A DNA stretch of 64,000 nucleotides from Selaginella tamariscina (GCA_003024785.1 PUQB01000069.1:648501-712500); one strand, 5' to 3'; shown: positions 21,941-33,588, numbered from the stretch's first letter. Translations and numbers: made by a program. The notes: generated from the sequence alone by a model not told the origin.

Positions 21941-22900
21941 CTAAACCACGTACTGTAAGCTTGGGAAAACAACCAACACTAGTTCATCAACCTTGTACTC
22001 TGCAGGAGGATGATGATGTGAGTTGTAGTGTTGTTGTTGTCCTACTTGTACACGGCCCAAGTGTTCTGTTGACTCTGCACGAACCAATGAAAGAATGCTC
22101 GTCAGATACTGATCCCATGACCTAGCATCAGCAGCTCGTGGTAATCGAGAAGGCAGACCCAACTCCATCGGCAACAACAGGTCATGACCATACAAGAGCT
22201 TTTATGGGGAAGTACCAATAGAACTTTGTACTCCAGTGACATAAACATATCGGGAAGACAGCAAATAACCATCCTAATCGGAATGTTGAAAGTTCATATA
22301 CTTCGCAATCATCCCCTTAAAGGTTCTAATGAGCTTTTCCACCAAACCATTTGTCTGAGGATAATAAGCACTTATGAAAGTGTGTCATATCCCTAATCAA
22401 GACGTCAAGACATGCAAGACCATTGTCTAAGAGAATTCGCTCCAGACAACAATGCTAAAACACAACCCAATTAAGGAGAAACTGACCAACAGAAGAAGCA
22501 GTCGCACTAGCAAGAGTTAGCCAACGAGTTAAGTAATCAAAAGCAATAATTACGTATTCATTGCTAGCAATCAACTGCGAAAAAGATCTCATCAGATCAA
22601 ACGCTACCAACTCAAATGAATGAGAAATTACAATTGACTCCAACCGTCCTTCCGAAGTATTACGAGCTTGGCACCACACATAATTACACACATACAAAAT
22701 CAAATCTCCACACAACTCTGGCCAATAAAAAGATCTGCGTAGCTTCTCCATCACATGACGATGTCCCATGTGCCTGCCAAGAACATGAGAGTCATGGTAA
22801 GCGTGGAGGAAGCGTGGAATGAAGATTGAAGGCACTACCAACTGCAAATGATCATTTGGATCAATTCCCACAAATTAAAGAAGGTCATTCTGAAGGTGAT
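21941..22900 (-). pseudogene. integrase remnant of element C
   Basis: Frame 22871-22455 has the H2C2 finger (HDSHVLGRHMGHRHV, YWPELCGDLILYVCN-W-C), then FDLMRSFSQ-ASNEYVIIAFDYLTRW, which fits the first part of the integrase core. The C-terminal part is at 22195-21941 (MYGHDLLLPMELGLP, then VDELVLV), separated by a frame-broken stretch that includes the second catalytic region. Confidence 0.72.
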
Positions 22901-23024
22901 ATTGTGAATGTAAATGCCTGAAAGGCAAGTCATCAACAAGTGATATAGGATTCTTAAACCCTTTGAATCCATGACTCAACCTTTTGAGCTTCTCAAACCT
23001 CATTCAAAGACGGCAAATCCAACT

Positions 23025-23231
23025 CTATATTTGTGGACACTGAACGTCAAGCACAACAATTGCTGATGATACAGAATCTTCGTCTAAAAAGTCCATTGAT
23101 GCTGGAACAACTGGCTCCTCAGGGGCAGAAGAAGAGAGAGAAGGTGGAAGAGGAGCCCAACGCAAATGAAGGTTACAACGTGTAGCAACAAACTGAGAAA
23201 TAAAGGATAAACTCGAACCTGTATTCACCAA
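23025..23231 (-). pseudogene. protease remnant of element C, cut by element D
   Basis: VNTGSSLSFISQFVA fits the pepsin-type retroviral protease D-T-G-S-S with Asp changed to Asn. The frame then runs through an acidic Pro-rich stretch and stops. Only about 150 bp separate it from the integrase frame, so RT and RNase H are absent. Confidence 0.6.
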
Positions 23232-23347
23232 TACTAAAAGAAAAATAGGACGTGACGTGTGATTAAATTGAGCTTAAAAAGTGAAGACCGGATGAACTAG
23301 TGCTGAGTGAACCCCTTGATGATACTCCTGAAAGAAAGATGGAGGGG

Positions 23348-23553
23348 TGTTAGGCTCCACTACGTACAAACTAGAGACCCTCACAAAACCACCCGACCTC
23401 CCCGAGCTGTCTCTAGTCTCCACACGCTGCTCTCCAAAGGCTTCTAATATTAGGTGCCCTTAATTCTCTTAGATCTAGGTATAGCTCTTTAGGAATATTC
23501 TAGCTTATACCTTTCTGGGGAATATTCTTTAATTCGTTATACGGGTCGTAACA
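23348..23553 (-). repeat. 3' LTR of element D
   Basis: TGTTAGGCTCC to GGGTCGTAACA. Nearly identical to 26920-27127. Confidence 0.92.
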
Positions 23554-23559
23554 ATCCTC

Positions 23560-24363
23560 CCCCTTAGCAAGTCCTTGTCCTCAAGGGCAGTATAACTTAC
23601 TCAACTAGTCCTGTATCATTAGCCTTGTACATCCACAAAGAATCTACTCGGCTTGTGAGTACTCTCTTTAACTAGCTAACATGAAACACTGGGTGCACCC
23701 TCACTCCTTCTAGCAGCCGTAGTCAATATGCCACCTTATCGATACACTCTAGAATCTCATTAGGACATGAGTACCTAGGAGATAACTTATCATTGTGTCC
23801 CTTCCGTAAGGCCACAACAGTGTTCTGCCTTACATGTGTGGCAAATACCACTCAGAGGTATACATAATCTCCCACCTGGAACTCTTGGAAGCTTTTGTGC
23901 TCATTAACAAACTTGATAGCTCGGCTCTGAGCTGCTTGTAAGTTCTTCTTGCACAAACTCTGAATGTTTCTAAGCTCAACACTCAGATCTTTAACTTCTT
24001 CATCCATGTTGCCTTGAGCTTTCTTACTTGTTTAAACCAACTCAAAAGTGTCTTGGTATGCTGTCCAAACATAGCATAGTATGGACTCATTCCAATGCCA
24101 CTGTGTCCTTGGCAATTAAGTGACAAAGTCCATAGAGATACTGCCCCATCGCCTGTCCAGAATAGGCAATGGTACTAATAGCCCACCTGGTTTCTCTCCC
24201 TGGGCACCTTTACTTGCTGACACTTGTCACAATTCCTGTAGTACTCTATGATATCATCTTTCATATTCCTCCAATAGAACCTCCTCTTGATCAACTCATA
24301 CGTTTCCTCTCCTCCAAAATGACCAACTTCCGGGATCATGATGGAAATATAGTACCTAGTTGA
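23560..24363 (-). pseudogene. integrase remnant of element D without catalytic core
   Basis: The minus strand reads the H2C2 finger (VGHFGGEETYELIKRRFYW, then YYRNCDKCQQVK, about 24200-24330) and the core entry ISMDFVT near 24125. It then jumps directly to WNESILCYVW-TAYQDTFELV (about 24040-24100), a block normally found about 120 residues later. It ends with a C-terminal barrel-like part and VHPVFHVS-LKR at about 23665-23700. The D-D-E core is therefore largely deleted. Confidence 0.68.
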
Positions 24364-24476
24364 TCAAATGGTCCACACGAGGAAGATACACATGGCCATT
24401 GTAATACAAAACTCCATCCTGAAAAGAATGGTTGCTCTAGCTATCCTTTGAGCTCCTGCACCTCGGCGTCTTGTGC

Positions 24477-25015
24477 TTAAGCATGTTGAACTACCTGGCT
24501 AAACTCATTGACCGTCCTTGTTAATGCATTACATAAGCGTGTTTGGAATTCTCCAACTACTGTGGCTCTCCTAACACGTGACAAAGCATCTACCACCATG
24601 TTAGCCTTCCCCGCACGATGCTTAATAGGAAATTCGCCAAACTCCATGAGCTTAACCATCCATCGAGCTTGTTGACAACTCTTTCTGTGTGAACGAATAC
24701 ATTAAAGACTTGTGATTTGTAAACACCTTGAAACTTGCACCATAAAGATTAGTGCCTCCAAACTCATAATGCATTAACAATAGCCAGTAATTCTTGCTCA
24801 TACGTTGAGTACCGTTGCTCTGCAGGATTCAAAGTACGACTCTCATAAGCAATAGGCCTTCCCTCTTGCATAAGTACAACTCCAATGGCCACTCTACTTG
24901 CATCACACGATACCTCATAAGACTTAGAGGGATCTGCAATACATAAAACTAGTGCACGTACCAAAGCTTGTTTCAAAGCTTGGAAACTGTTTCTTCTCTC
25001 AAGCACTTCATGCAA
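24477..25015 (-). pseudogene. RNase H remnant of element D
   Basis: FQALKQALVRALVLCIADPS, then VSCDASRVAIGVVLMQEGRP (catalytic Asp in CDAS), IAYESRTLNPAEQRYSTYEQE with its Glu, and ELLAIVNAL are contiguous at 25015-24764. After a short break the domain end HRAGKANMVVDALSRV lies at 24659-24560. One frame interruption lies between them. Confidence 0.8.
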
Positions 25016-25613
25016 AGGGAACGTCCTTCCTCAACAACCTAGTTAACGAGGAAGCTTTCTTGGCATAATCCTTGACATACCGCTGGTAATAACTAATCAT
25101 GCCCAAGAAACTCCATAACTCTTCTGCATTGCTAGGAACTGGCCATTTCTCCACCACTACCACCTTCTGTGGATCAGTCTTCACTCCACTTGGCATCACA
25201 ATGTGACCCAAATACTCCACTTTGCACTGACCAAATGCACATTTGCTCTTCTTTGCATAGAGCTTGTTTTCCCTCAACAACTGAAGAACTCTTCGCAAAT
25301 GCTGCACATGCTCCTTCATATTCTTACTATAAATAAGAATATTGTCAAGGATCAACCGAGTGAATGTGACTGGGGCATTTGTTAAGCCAAATGGCATAAC
25401 AGTGAACTTGAAATGCCCAAAGCTAGTGTTGAAAGCAGTTTTGTAGATATTTGCCTCCTTCACATCAATCTGATGATACCCACTGTGCAAATCTATCTTG
25501 GTGAACACTCTGGCTCCACCGAGATGATCCATGATAGTATCCACACGTGGCATGGGCATCCTGTCCTTCATTGTTTGCTTGTTGAAAGCTCTGTAGTCTA
25601 TGCACATCCTCAT
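25008..25613 (-). pseudogene. reverse transcriptase of element D lacking the active-site block
   Basis: A 201-codon open frame starts MRMCIDYRAFNKQTMKDRMP and continues with FTKIDLHSGYHQIDV and KTAFNTSFGHFKFTVMPFGL. After TNAPVTFTRLI it passes directly to LDNILIYSKNMKEHV. The roughly 15-20 residues usually between TFQxLMN and Y-x-DD are missing, and the second catalytic Asp is Asn. The thumb and connection follow intact (VEYLGHIVMPSGV, FLGMISYYQRYVKDYA). The frame is open, but catalysis is not expected. Confidence 0.85.
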
Positions 25614-26002
25614 GGTGCCATGACAAGTAATACTAGTGCACCAAATGGAGACTTGCTCAGTTGTATGAAGCCATATTCTAATAGCTCCATCACTTGTCTC
25701 TTAACCTCTTGCTCCTTAGTATGGCTCAGTCAAAATGGCTTACGGTAAATGGCTTTCGTACCTTGTTCCAACACAATCTCATGCTTGCATGTGATAAGCC
25801 ATGAGGTAGCTCGGGAGGGAAGACGTCAGCAAACTCCTCACATAACAGCTTTGCTCAAAGTGACAGTAAAAGAACTTATTTGGAGACTCAAGCTTTGTTC
25901 CAAAGCAAGTGTCTTTCACTTCACTATACTCAAGCTTCATTTGCTTGGTGCTCCACTAGATCTTAAGATCCACACGCACTAGCTTCGCAAGAAAGAAAGT
26001 CT

Positions 26003-26545
26003 TCACCAGCTGGGTTTTGCCAGCCTCTAGCTGTAACTCCTCCACACAAGCAATTTAGCTCTGTGTGACAACTGAGCCCTCAATCTCGTATTGAGGCACA
26101 GTCTTCGTGCAGCTCCACCAGCTGGGTTTTGCCAACCTCCAGCTGTAACTTTTCCACACAAGCACTGGCTATGTGTGATAGCTGAGCCCTCAATCTCGTA
26201 TTGAGGCACAGTCTTCGTGCAGCTCCACCAGCTGGGTTTTGCCAACCTACAGCTGTAACTCCTCTACACAAGCACTGTAGCTCTATGTGATAGCTGAGCC
26301 CTCAATCTCGTATTGAGGCTCTTCGCGTAGCTCCACCAGCTGGGTTTTGCCAACCTCTAGCTGTAACTCCTCCACACAAGCACTGTAGCTTTATGTGATA
26401 GCTGAGCCCTCAATCTCGTATTGAGGCACTGTCTTTGTGCAGCTCCACCAACTGGGTTTTGCCAACCTCCAGCTGTAACTCCTCCACACAAGCACTATAG
26501 CTCTATGTGATAGCTGAGCCCTCAAATTCATATTGAGGCACAATC
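26003..26545. repeat. five-copy ~110-bp tandem array inside element D
   Basis: Five head-to-tail copies start with CACCAGCTGGGTTTTGCCA near 26003, 26115, 26227, 26333 and 26446. Each contains GAGCCCTCAATCTCGTATTGAGG, and most end TCTTCGTGCAGCTC. Copies are about 105-112 bp and highly similar. The unit is not a multiple of three, so successive copies fall in different frames on the minus strand. The array lies between protease and RT. Confidence 0.88.
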
Positions 26546-26562
26546 TTTGTGGGCAAGCTGCA

Positions 26563-26900
26563 CTACTCCACTAACTTTGTTGACACAAAGTTATCGCTAC
26601 TCATGCTATCCACAAGGACTCGCACTGGACGCTCACCAAGTCGTCCTTCCACCACAATAGTGTGTGTGTGTGGCTCCTCCCGTGCCATGTAGTGTACCTG
26701 TTGAGCAACAACAAATAGAAATTTACTTTGTGGTTTAGAGAAGTCTCCTTTGTGCTCCTCTCCATGCTCCATCTCATGAAGCTTCTTAGGCATCTACTTG
26801 TCCTTGCCACCAACGAAACTCCTTGGACAATTTGCCTTTCAGTGTCCAACATCTCCACATGTGGTATTATCCTCTCCTTCCCACTAGGCACTCATCTCAA
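26563..26900 (-). pseudogene. gag zinc knuckle and protease remnant of element D
   Basis: At about 26830-26870 the minus strand reads C-G-D-V-G-H-x-K-A-N-C, a CCHC-type knuckle tail crossing a stop. The frame 26793-26563 then gives VVEGRLGERPVRVLVDSMSS, where D-S-G is changed to D-S-M, followed by FVSTKLVE. Upstream gag sequence is lacking. Confidence 0.72.
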
Positions 26901-26919
26901 ACCTTGCTCCAATATCAAT

Positions 26920-27127
26920 TGTTAGGCTCCACTACATACAAACTAAAGACCCTCACAAAACCACCCGACCTCCCCCGAGCTGTCTCTAGTCTCCACACGC
27001 TACTCTCCAAAGGCTTCCAATATTAGGGTGCCCTTAATTCTCTTAGATCTAGGTATAGCTCTTTAGGAATATTCTAGCTTATACCTTTCTGGGGAATATT
27101 CTTTGATTCGTTATACGGGTCGTAACA
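26920..27127 (-). repeat. 5' LTR of element D
   Basis: Partner of 23348-23553; same termini, with two one-base insertions relative to it. Confidence 0.92.
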
Positions 27128-28249
27128 GGGGGTCACTAATTTAGTCGCACAAGAATCTCCCTCTACTCATGCGATTCATCATCCTGAAAGATCTACCGCA
27201 TCAAACCTTCCATTGCAATGGCACCAATCGAATGTTGTTGATGCCATGGCCTCCATCTCGGAAATGGGGGACGTCAATTGGAAAACCGTTGGCAACATTG
27301 ATACATATGTCCAACCTCATCACACGACCGATAATGAACTGCACGTTCATGTCCTTGTCCATGGGCCCAACCTTGTATTGGTACATGAGTAGCAATAGCA
27401 TCAACCTCCATTGGAGCAGGACCATCCCCAACATAAAATGGAATGAGAGAACGTGAAGATGCAAGTGGGAGAGGCAATGACTCATATCATTATGCTAACC
27501 TCAAAGCATCGTCAAGAGTCACTGGAGCTAGTGCATGCACAAGCCTCACAAGGTTTTGACGAAGTGTTAGCCACAACATACCTAACTTGATGTGTTTTGA
27601 CATGGTAGGCTCTGCACGCAGCAAAAGGCTCCAAAAGTAAACACTAAACTGCATCACCAACTCAGATGGCTCCTAACGAATACGATGCAATTGTTAAAAA
27701 GTATCGTCATAGTCGTCTACATACCCAAATGCACGTTTGAAGATCCCTGAAAGAATATTGCAACCTCCATGAGTTGCAACGTTCATACCATTGTACCATT
27801 CAACGTCATCATTTAAAGACAAGTAGGAAACTCGCGCAAACATTTAGTACCATCCCATGAATGATATGTGGCGACCATGGTGAAGTGGTCAAACCAATGG
27901 TACACATCATTCTCAGGATTTCCGCGAAAGAAATCCGGCTAGACACGAGGATTTATAACAGAAACAAAAAAAGTACCATGGGTTGTGAATGTTGCGATCA
28001 ATTGAGTGTAATTGTTCAGTTACATCTGCATAACATCCAACAACTACATGAGTAGTTGCTCCACATACGAAGGATTTGCATGTTGTGCATTTATAAATAA
28101 AAAGAAAATAAATGATAAAATTTATAAAGAAAGAATAAATTTAAATAATGGAAAAGCTACATCTTAAAAAGACAAAAAAGATCTATAAAAAAGGACATAA
28201 ATCTGAACATTCCGTAGGGACAATTACAGATGCCCCTCATCTCCACTAA
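27128..28249 (-). pseudogene. gag remnant of element C
   Basis: Decayed minus-strand gag. PMEVDAI is followed by a CCHC-like CDEVGHMYQCC in the 27477-27274 frame, as in gypsy nucleocapsids. The rest up to the 5' LTR is broken. It includes helical capsid-like traces around 27520-27850 and a non-coding leader from about 28080. Confidence 0.55.
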
Positions 28250-28409
28250 TGTGAGAGTTCAAAATATAGAAATGTGTATATTTCATTTGTTTAACAACCT
28301 TAATTTATATACAAGAGCGAACCGATCCATATTGAAATTAATCCAATGGTTATTAAAACCCACTTAATTAATAATATATGCACGTGCAGCCATACACATG
28401 GATCTTACA
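28250..28409 (-). repeat. 5' LTR of element C
   Basis: Partner of 21530-21689, of equal length (160 bp), with conserved ends TGTGAGAG and CTTACA on the plus strand. Confidence 0.72.
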
Positions 28410-31400
28410 TTAGAAGTGTTTAATTTACGGTTTCTTTAATATCCCACCGTTGGATCAAATGATACTCATATACCTTACGGCCGATTTCATACGCTGCTAG
28501 ATTTATTAATATATAAGTTAGTGACACATATCAAGTTACATATTAAAAAAGTTAATATATTAAAATATTTTATTCATTAACTTAAATACTCGCTGCTCTC
28601 ACCATGTAAGGAATCTGTTTGGCCTACGGCCTTGCAAATTCCTATGGGGAACCTGCTCTAGGTTCTTTTCTTAAATTTATTTATATGCTTGAGCTTTTAT
28701 ATAGTACCCTAAAATTTCAACTTAAATTTTTAATATATTTTTAAATTTTTTAATTAAAATTAATATATATATATAATTGAATGGGCGTTTTAGTAAATTG
28801 TTATAAATATTATAAATAAATGAATATTAGTAAATGTCATCATATTTAAATAACTATATTATATTGTATATATATATATATATATATGTTTAATTCAATT
28901 TGTTTTAAAGTTAAATATAATTTATAGTTTCTTATTAATCTTTTAAATATAAATTTAATTTGAATTTTGACGTGCATGAAGTTTTAAACTAAAATCATAT
29001 ATAAATTTAGAAGTCCAAAATTTAAATAAATTTTATACGTAAATTTATGTAGTTACAAAGTAAACTTTGGACTTCAAACTTCATAATTTTTTGAAATCTT
29101 GTTATATAAATGATAATCACTTATTTAAAACTTCTTTTCTAATTATGTTTATTTCATATATGAACGTATCACCTATTCAAAAAATAAAAAGTAAAAAAAA
29201 AATAAAAAAATAAAATAGTTATAACAATATAATTTAAAATAATTATTTTAATATCTAAAAAGAAAAGCAGATTATAAAATATTATCCTCAATAGCTAATA
29301 TATATATATATATATCAATGTATTGATGTATACGTACTAATTTTTCACGTAGAGAACAAAACCTTGGAGTACCCGAGGAACAAAGAATAAAACCAATGTC
29401 ATAACCTCCTTAGACTTTCTACGATGCTAAATCCATGAACGTTTTATGTTAACCCTGCTTTAAATCTTTTTGTTTAATCTAATGTTGCAAACATGTATAT
29501 ATAATAAGCATGTATAGTAAAAACTACAAATGTACTATATTGCATGTTGAAATAAATATAAAATATAATTTACAATATATATTGTAAAATATAAAGTATA
29601 TATTTTAATATGTAGTATACAATAATACTTCTTATAACTTATCCCTAATAATTAAGAACTTATACATTTTTGTGTCCACCGTGTTCATCACACATGCACG
29701 TAACTTTTACGGTGTGGCAAGAAAATAAAAGAGAAGAATGCGCTGCATGTTGTACTACAATCGTCTGTATAATTTTATATATTAAACGGTAAATGTTATG
29801 AAATGAAGGACATTAAGGATGGAGCATGACCATATAAGGTAATATAAATTTATTCATCATCCTCAATGTTAAGGATGTAACATGCATATAATGAAGTAAA
29901 ACTTGTAACTTTATAAAATCATACATCATTCGTGAGGATGGTATATAAACTCAAAGAGTTACGAGTTTATGAAGGTTGCGAGATTGATTAATTTTCATTG
30001 TACAATAATAATCTTGCCTAAATCACCCCCAAAAAGGTCGTGAGTTCAATTCTTTAACAATATATTATATTAAGCTTCTGTAGTGAGGTTTTAACTCATA
30101 ACTTTCTAATACCATGCATGTCATTGGATGATGCATGACCCATGAAATTGTGAATTGAATTTTGTTAAGGTGAAGTTAATATAAAGGAGCTGAAGCATAA
30201 TGTTCTACCAACTTTGTTTATGAATAGGGTTTTAAATATTTAATTAATGATGTAATTTAGTTTTATGCATGATGCATTAGCTTGATAGAAAAGTCTATAA
30301 TCATAAAAGATATAATACAAATGCATTTTTTGTGATTCAAGGACCTTATATAGTGATTTTGGAAAGTTTAAATTTAAGAGATTTGTACAATTTATAAAAT
30401 TGAATTATATTAAAAATGTAAGTCCTTAATGGTGTGAAGTAACAACAAATTAGAAAAGTATTACAAATGATAAGAAGGAAGTTTCATACTAAAAACATTT
30501 AAAATATTTTAAATAAATGAGTTTTTAAATTTTTGTAAAGTAAATCATATTAATAAGCTTTCCTAGTTTTTGAGCAATAATATTTTTAATTCATTTATTA
30601 CTTACAATCTTTAAATCTTGAGACAATTTTTTATTAATTTCAATACACTTTTTCTTTATTATTTTTTTCACTTTTTTAACTTCAACCCTCTTTTTTTGTT
30701 ATTCCTTTAATCATTAAAGATCTCTTGTGTTCTTTATTTGTATTTTTAACGCATTCTAAAGCAGATTTAAATAAAACAAAAGAATCCATTATTTAATAAG
30801 AAAAAAGTGATTGAATAAAATATTTTCATAACAGACACATAGCCTAGATTAATACTTATTTGAATTTAAACAAATGGACTTATTAATATAAAACTTGTAC
30901 TAATGTATGTCACCGTTATATTTTTAAAGAAGAAAATACAAAGATATACACATAATTGATAGAGTTTTTATATGTTGTTGCATGCATGGTTTGTCAATCC
31001 TAAAATTTTTCATTATGAACTCTTAAAAATATAACATGTGTTAAAAACTCATTTGCTTAAAATTAATAATACTTACTTTATAAGTTAGCATATGTGTATT
31101 AAGGGTTAAATAACTGCATGTCTTGAAGTAAAACCTTAACCAAGAGTTGTCAAATTTATACTTGAATAAGACTTTTCAAATGTGCAAGTGGGTTATCAAA
31201 TGAAAAAAAGTTAAATAACTACGTACTCAAGCATAATAATATAGTTTCACTAATAATAAAGGTAAGTTCATCCTCACATGTAAAAAATAATGCGATTTGA
31301 AGAGACATGAACAAGTGAAGCTTTTGCAAGCGGAAAGTAAATAAAAATTGCTTAAATTATTACTATGATCATTGTCATTGCTTACCCACACATATTCTGT

Positions 31401-31518
31401 TTAATATACACGATGAAGTACTCTTTTTGTATTTGAATAAGTTAGATTAGCACAAAGTGTCAATCCTTTGTTAATAAATTTAAACTAATGGTTAACTTAC
31501 CCTTAAACCTTACTTAAG
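28410..31518. other. AT-rich gene-free block
   Basis: About 3 kb of very AT-rich sequence with (AT)n tracts near 28866-28886 and 29300-29315. A short imperfect palindrome AGGAATCTGTTTGGCC...GGCCTTGCAAATTCCT lies at 28609-28643. No open frame of note, RNA gene or recognisable element was seen. It is probably long-decayed transposon DNA (inference). Confidence 0.5.
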
Positions 31519-31826
31519 TGTGAGTTTTTAATACGATTACTCTTTACTTTGGACATTGACTATTATTATTTATTGAACGATGTTGATAAGCTCTATGTAA
31601 CTTAAGCATATTATATGGCCGAGTGTCGTTAGGTATTTGCAAGTACTCTATGTAAAATTAGCAATCCATTTATAAAACTTTTACTTTCATTTTTTATGCT
31701 TTGGTTGGGTTACTGATTAGTTTTAATGAGTTCGACATGTTAAATATAGGTAGAAACACACTTAGTGTTGATGTCAAATGACCACTTGACAAACATATGT
31801 TAGCCCTTTGGGTAAAACCTTTTGTG
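31519..31826 (+). repeat. internally deleted LTR related to element E
   Basis: It aligns with the two ends of the E-family LTR. The start (TGTGAGTTTTTAATACGATTA, CTTTACTTTGGACATTGACT, GTTGATAAGC, GTGTCGTTAGGTATTTG) matches 58358-58530, and GAGTTCGACATGTTAAATA follows. It then jumps to AAATGACCACTTG and GTTAGCCCTTTGGGTAAAACC, matching 60105-60165. About 1.4 kb of the LTR interior is missing. Confidence 0.65.
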
Positions 31827-32189
31827 TTTTTAACCCTATTTAACATGTGACATGATTATGAACCTTGATTTGAAGCTAAGTAAGATAAAGAAATTTTTAA
31901 AAGTAAGTTTTATCAAATTTAGAGTTTCTCAAGGTAATTAATAATAACCAACCGAAACTATTCTTAAACACACTAAATGCACTAGGTGGAACTATTTCTT
32001 ATTACATTTAAACAATCAATATTGTGCACACTTCTTACTAATTATTTTAAGATGTGATCTCAATTAAAGTTAATAATGTGATTTTAATTTATAATTTATA
32101 ATATATTGATACAATAATATAATATTTAAATTAAAATATGTTTAAAAAGTGTACACAAAGTGTAATGTATGTTTTTGCATGTATACTTA
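31827..32189. other. AT-rich spacer
   Basis: No gene seen; AT-rich sequence between the decayed LTR and the duplicated SAUR flank. Confidence 0.4.
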
Positions 32190-32880
32190 AAATAATATAA
32201 AATTTAAATATAAAAGTGAAAGTAACTAAGTGAGATTAAATTTAACAAAGCTTATTCAAGATAATGAATTATTTCCTTTAGGAGACAGACATCCTTGAAG
32301 AATTGAAGCTTCTGAACTTGAACTTGTCATGCTATAAACATTGATACGTATTATACGTATGAATACATACTATACGTCATTCATACGTATTATATTATAC
32401 ATTAAACAATCGTACGTATATATTAAATAGTCATATACTAACGTCATATACGTGAATGTATATGCCATGCATTATTTCAAGTATTCTACATGGAACGTCA
32501 TATGCATTATTTCAAGTATTCTACATGGAACGTCATATACGTGAATGTACATGCCATGCATTATTTCAAGTATTCTACATGGAACGTCATATACGTGAAT
32601 GTACATGCCATGCATTATTTCAAGTATTCTACATGGACGTATTTCACGATCACTCTGAACTCCATTAAGTAATGTACGTGTGTGCCAAAGTGGCAGACCT
32701 CATTTGGAAAAACTTATATACAGACACTGCAGAAGTACATATACACAATCTGCAACATGAACTTATCATGTTGTAATTTATTAACTTCAACAGCAAGTCG
32801 GGTTTACCCAACCTGAAACAGGGGTGTGTCCTCGTTTACAAAGCCTACAACGCGCTCTCGTAGTAAACACTATCTCAGGC
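32190..32880. repeat. upstream copy of the duplicated SAUR-gene 3' flank
   Basis: It matches 33050-33580 in order: AAATATAAAAGTGAAAGTA, TAAGTGAGATTAAATTTAAC, AATGAATTATTTCCTTTAG, TACGTATTATACGTATGAAT, ATACGTGAATGTACATGCC, ACAGACACTGCAGAAGTA, AAGTCGGGTTTACCCAACCT and AAAGCCTACAACGCGCTCT. The downstream copy runs into the SAUR coding end. This copy has no coding part and carries an expanded minisatellite. Confidence 0.82.
32446..32637. repeat. 54-bp minisatellite, about 3.5 units
   Basis: The unit starts GAACGTCATATACGTGAATG and continues TACATGCCATGCATTATTTC and AAGTATTCTACATG. Repeats are nearly identical and one is shortened near 32497-32535. Since 54 is a multiple of three, the plus frames stay open (for example 32456-32668), but this is a by-product of the repeat. 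The sister copy at about 33310-33360 has a single unit. Confidence 0.85.
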
Positions 32881-33588
32881 ACCATTATTTATACCTATTT
32901 GAGTATTTTTATAATTATTTTTAAAAAAACTTAAAGTTGCTCACACAAGATATTAATTCCGGATAACCACTTAATAATCATATTGGCATATGTTGGTTCT
33001 TCCGGCAACCTTGATGTTCTTAACCTATTTAACATGCCAATTCAAATAATATAATAATGAATAATATAAAATTTAAATATAGGAATGAAAGTATTCATAT
33101 CACTTACTAAGTGAGATTAAATTTAACAAAATTTATTTAAAATAATGAATTATTTCCTTTAGAAAACATACTTTCTTTCGTAATTTTTAAGAATCGAAAC
33201 TTCTGAACTTTTATCCATTAAACATTAATACGTATTATACGTATGAATACACATTATACGTATTGCAATATACATTAAACAATCGTACGTATATATAAAA
33301 TCATATACTAACGTCGTATACGTGAATGTACATGCCATGCAGTATTTCAAGTACTCTAAGTAATGTGTGTGTGTGCCAAAGTGACAGACCTCAGATGGAA
33401 AAACTTACATACAGACACTGCAGAAGTATATACACACAACTCTCTTATACACACAATCTGCAACATGAACTTATCCTGTTATAATTTATTAAGTTCAACA
33501 CCAAGTCGGGTTTACCCAACCTGAAACAGTGGTGTGTCCTCGCTTACAAAGCCTACAACGCGCTCTTGTAGTAAACACTCTATCTCTC

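Larger units (their letters stand above)
23348..27127 (-). mobile_element. Ty3/gypsy element D, young deletion derivative inserted in C
   Basis: 206/208-bp LTRs at 23348-23553 and 26920-27127 differ, by eye, at five substitutions and two single-base gaps (about 97% identical), so the insertion is recent. GGGG flanks both ends (23344-23347, 27128-27131). A primer-binding-like TTGATATTGGAGC (minus strand, about 26907-26919) resembles the initiator-Met tRNA complement, and a polypurine tract TAAGGGGGAGGAT lies at 23554-23566. Only about 30 bp separate the 5' LTR from the gag zinc knuckle region, so most of gag is gone. RT lacks the active-site block and the integrase core is missing. Confidence 0.88.
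21530..28409 (-). mobile_element. Ty3/gypsy element C, internally deleted, carrying nested element D
   Basis: 160-bp LTRs at 21530-21689 and 28250-28409 (TGTAAGAT... to ...CTCTCACA on the minus strand) are diverged but align end to end. A purine tract (GAGAGAAGGGGATGA on the minus strand, 21690-21704) adjoins the left, 3', LTR, confirming orientation. Gag zinc knuckle, protease and integrase are recognisable, but there is no space for RT and RNase H between protease (23025-23231) and integrase (from 22871). No matching target duplication is visible (CATGT left, TTAGA right). Element D occupies 23348-27127. Confidence 0.7.

Noticed and set aside
26003-26545. CRISPR-like array
   Set aside because: The repeats are contiguous with no unique spacers, sit in a plant retrotransposon, and are an ordinary tandem array.
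32456-32668. 70-codon repetitive open frame (CHALFQVFYMERHIRE repeats)
   Set aside because: It exists only because the 54-bp minisatellite is a multiple of three. The single-unit sister copy gives no comparable frame.
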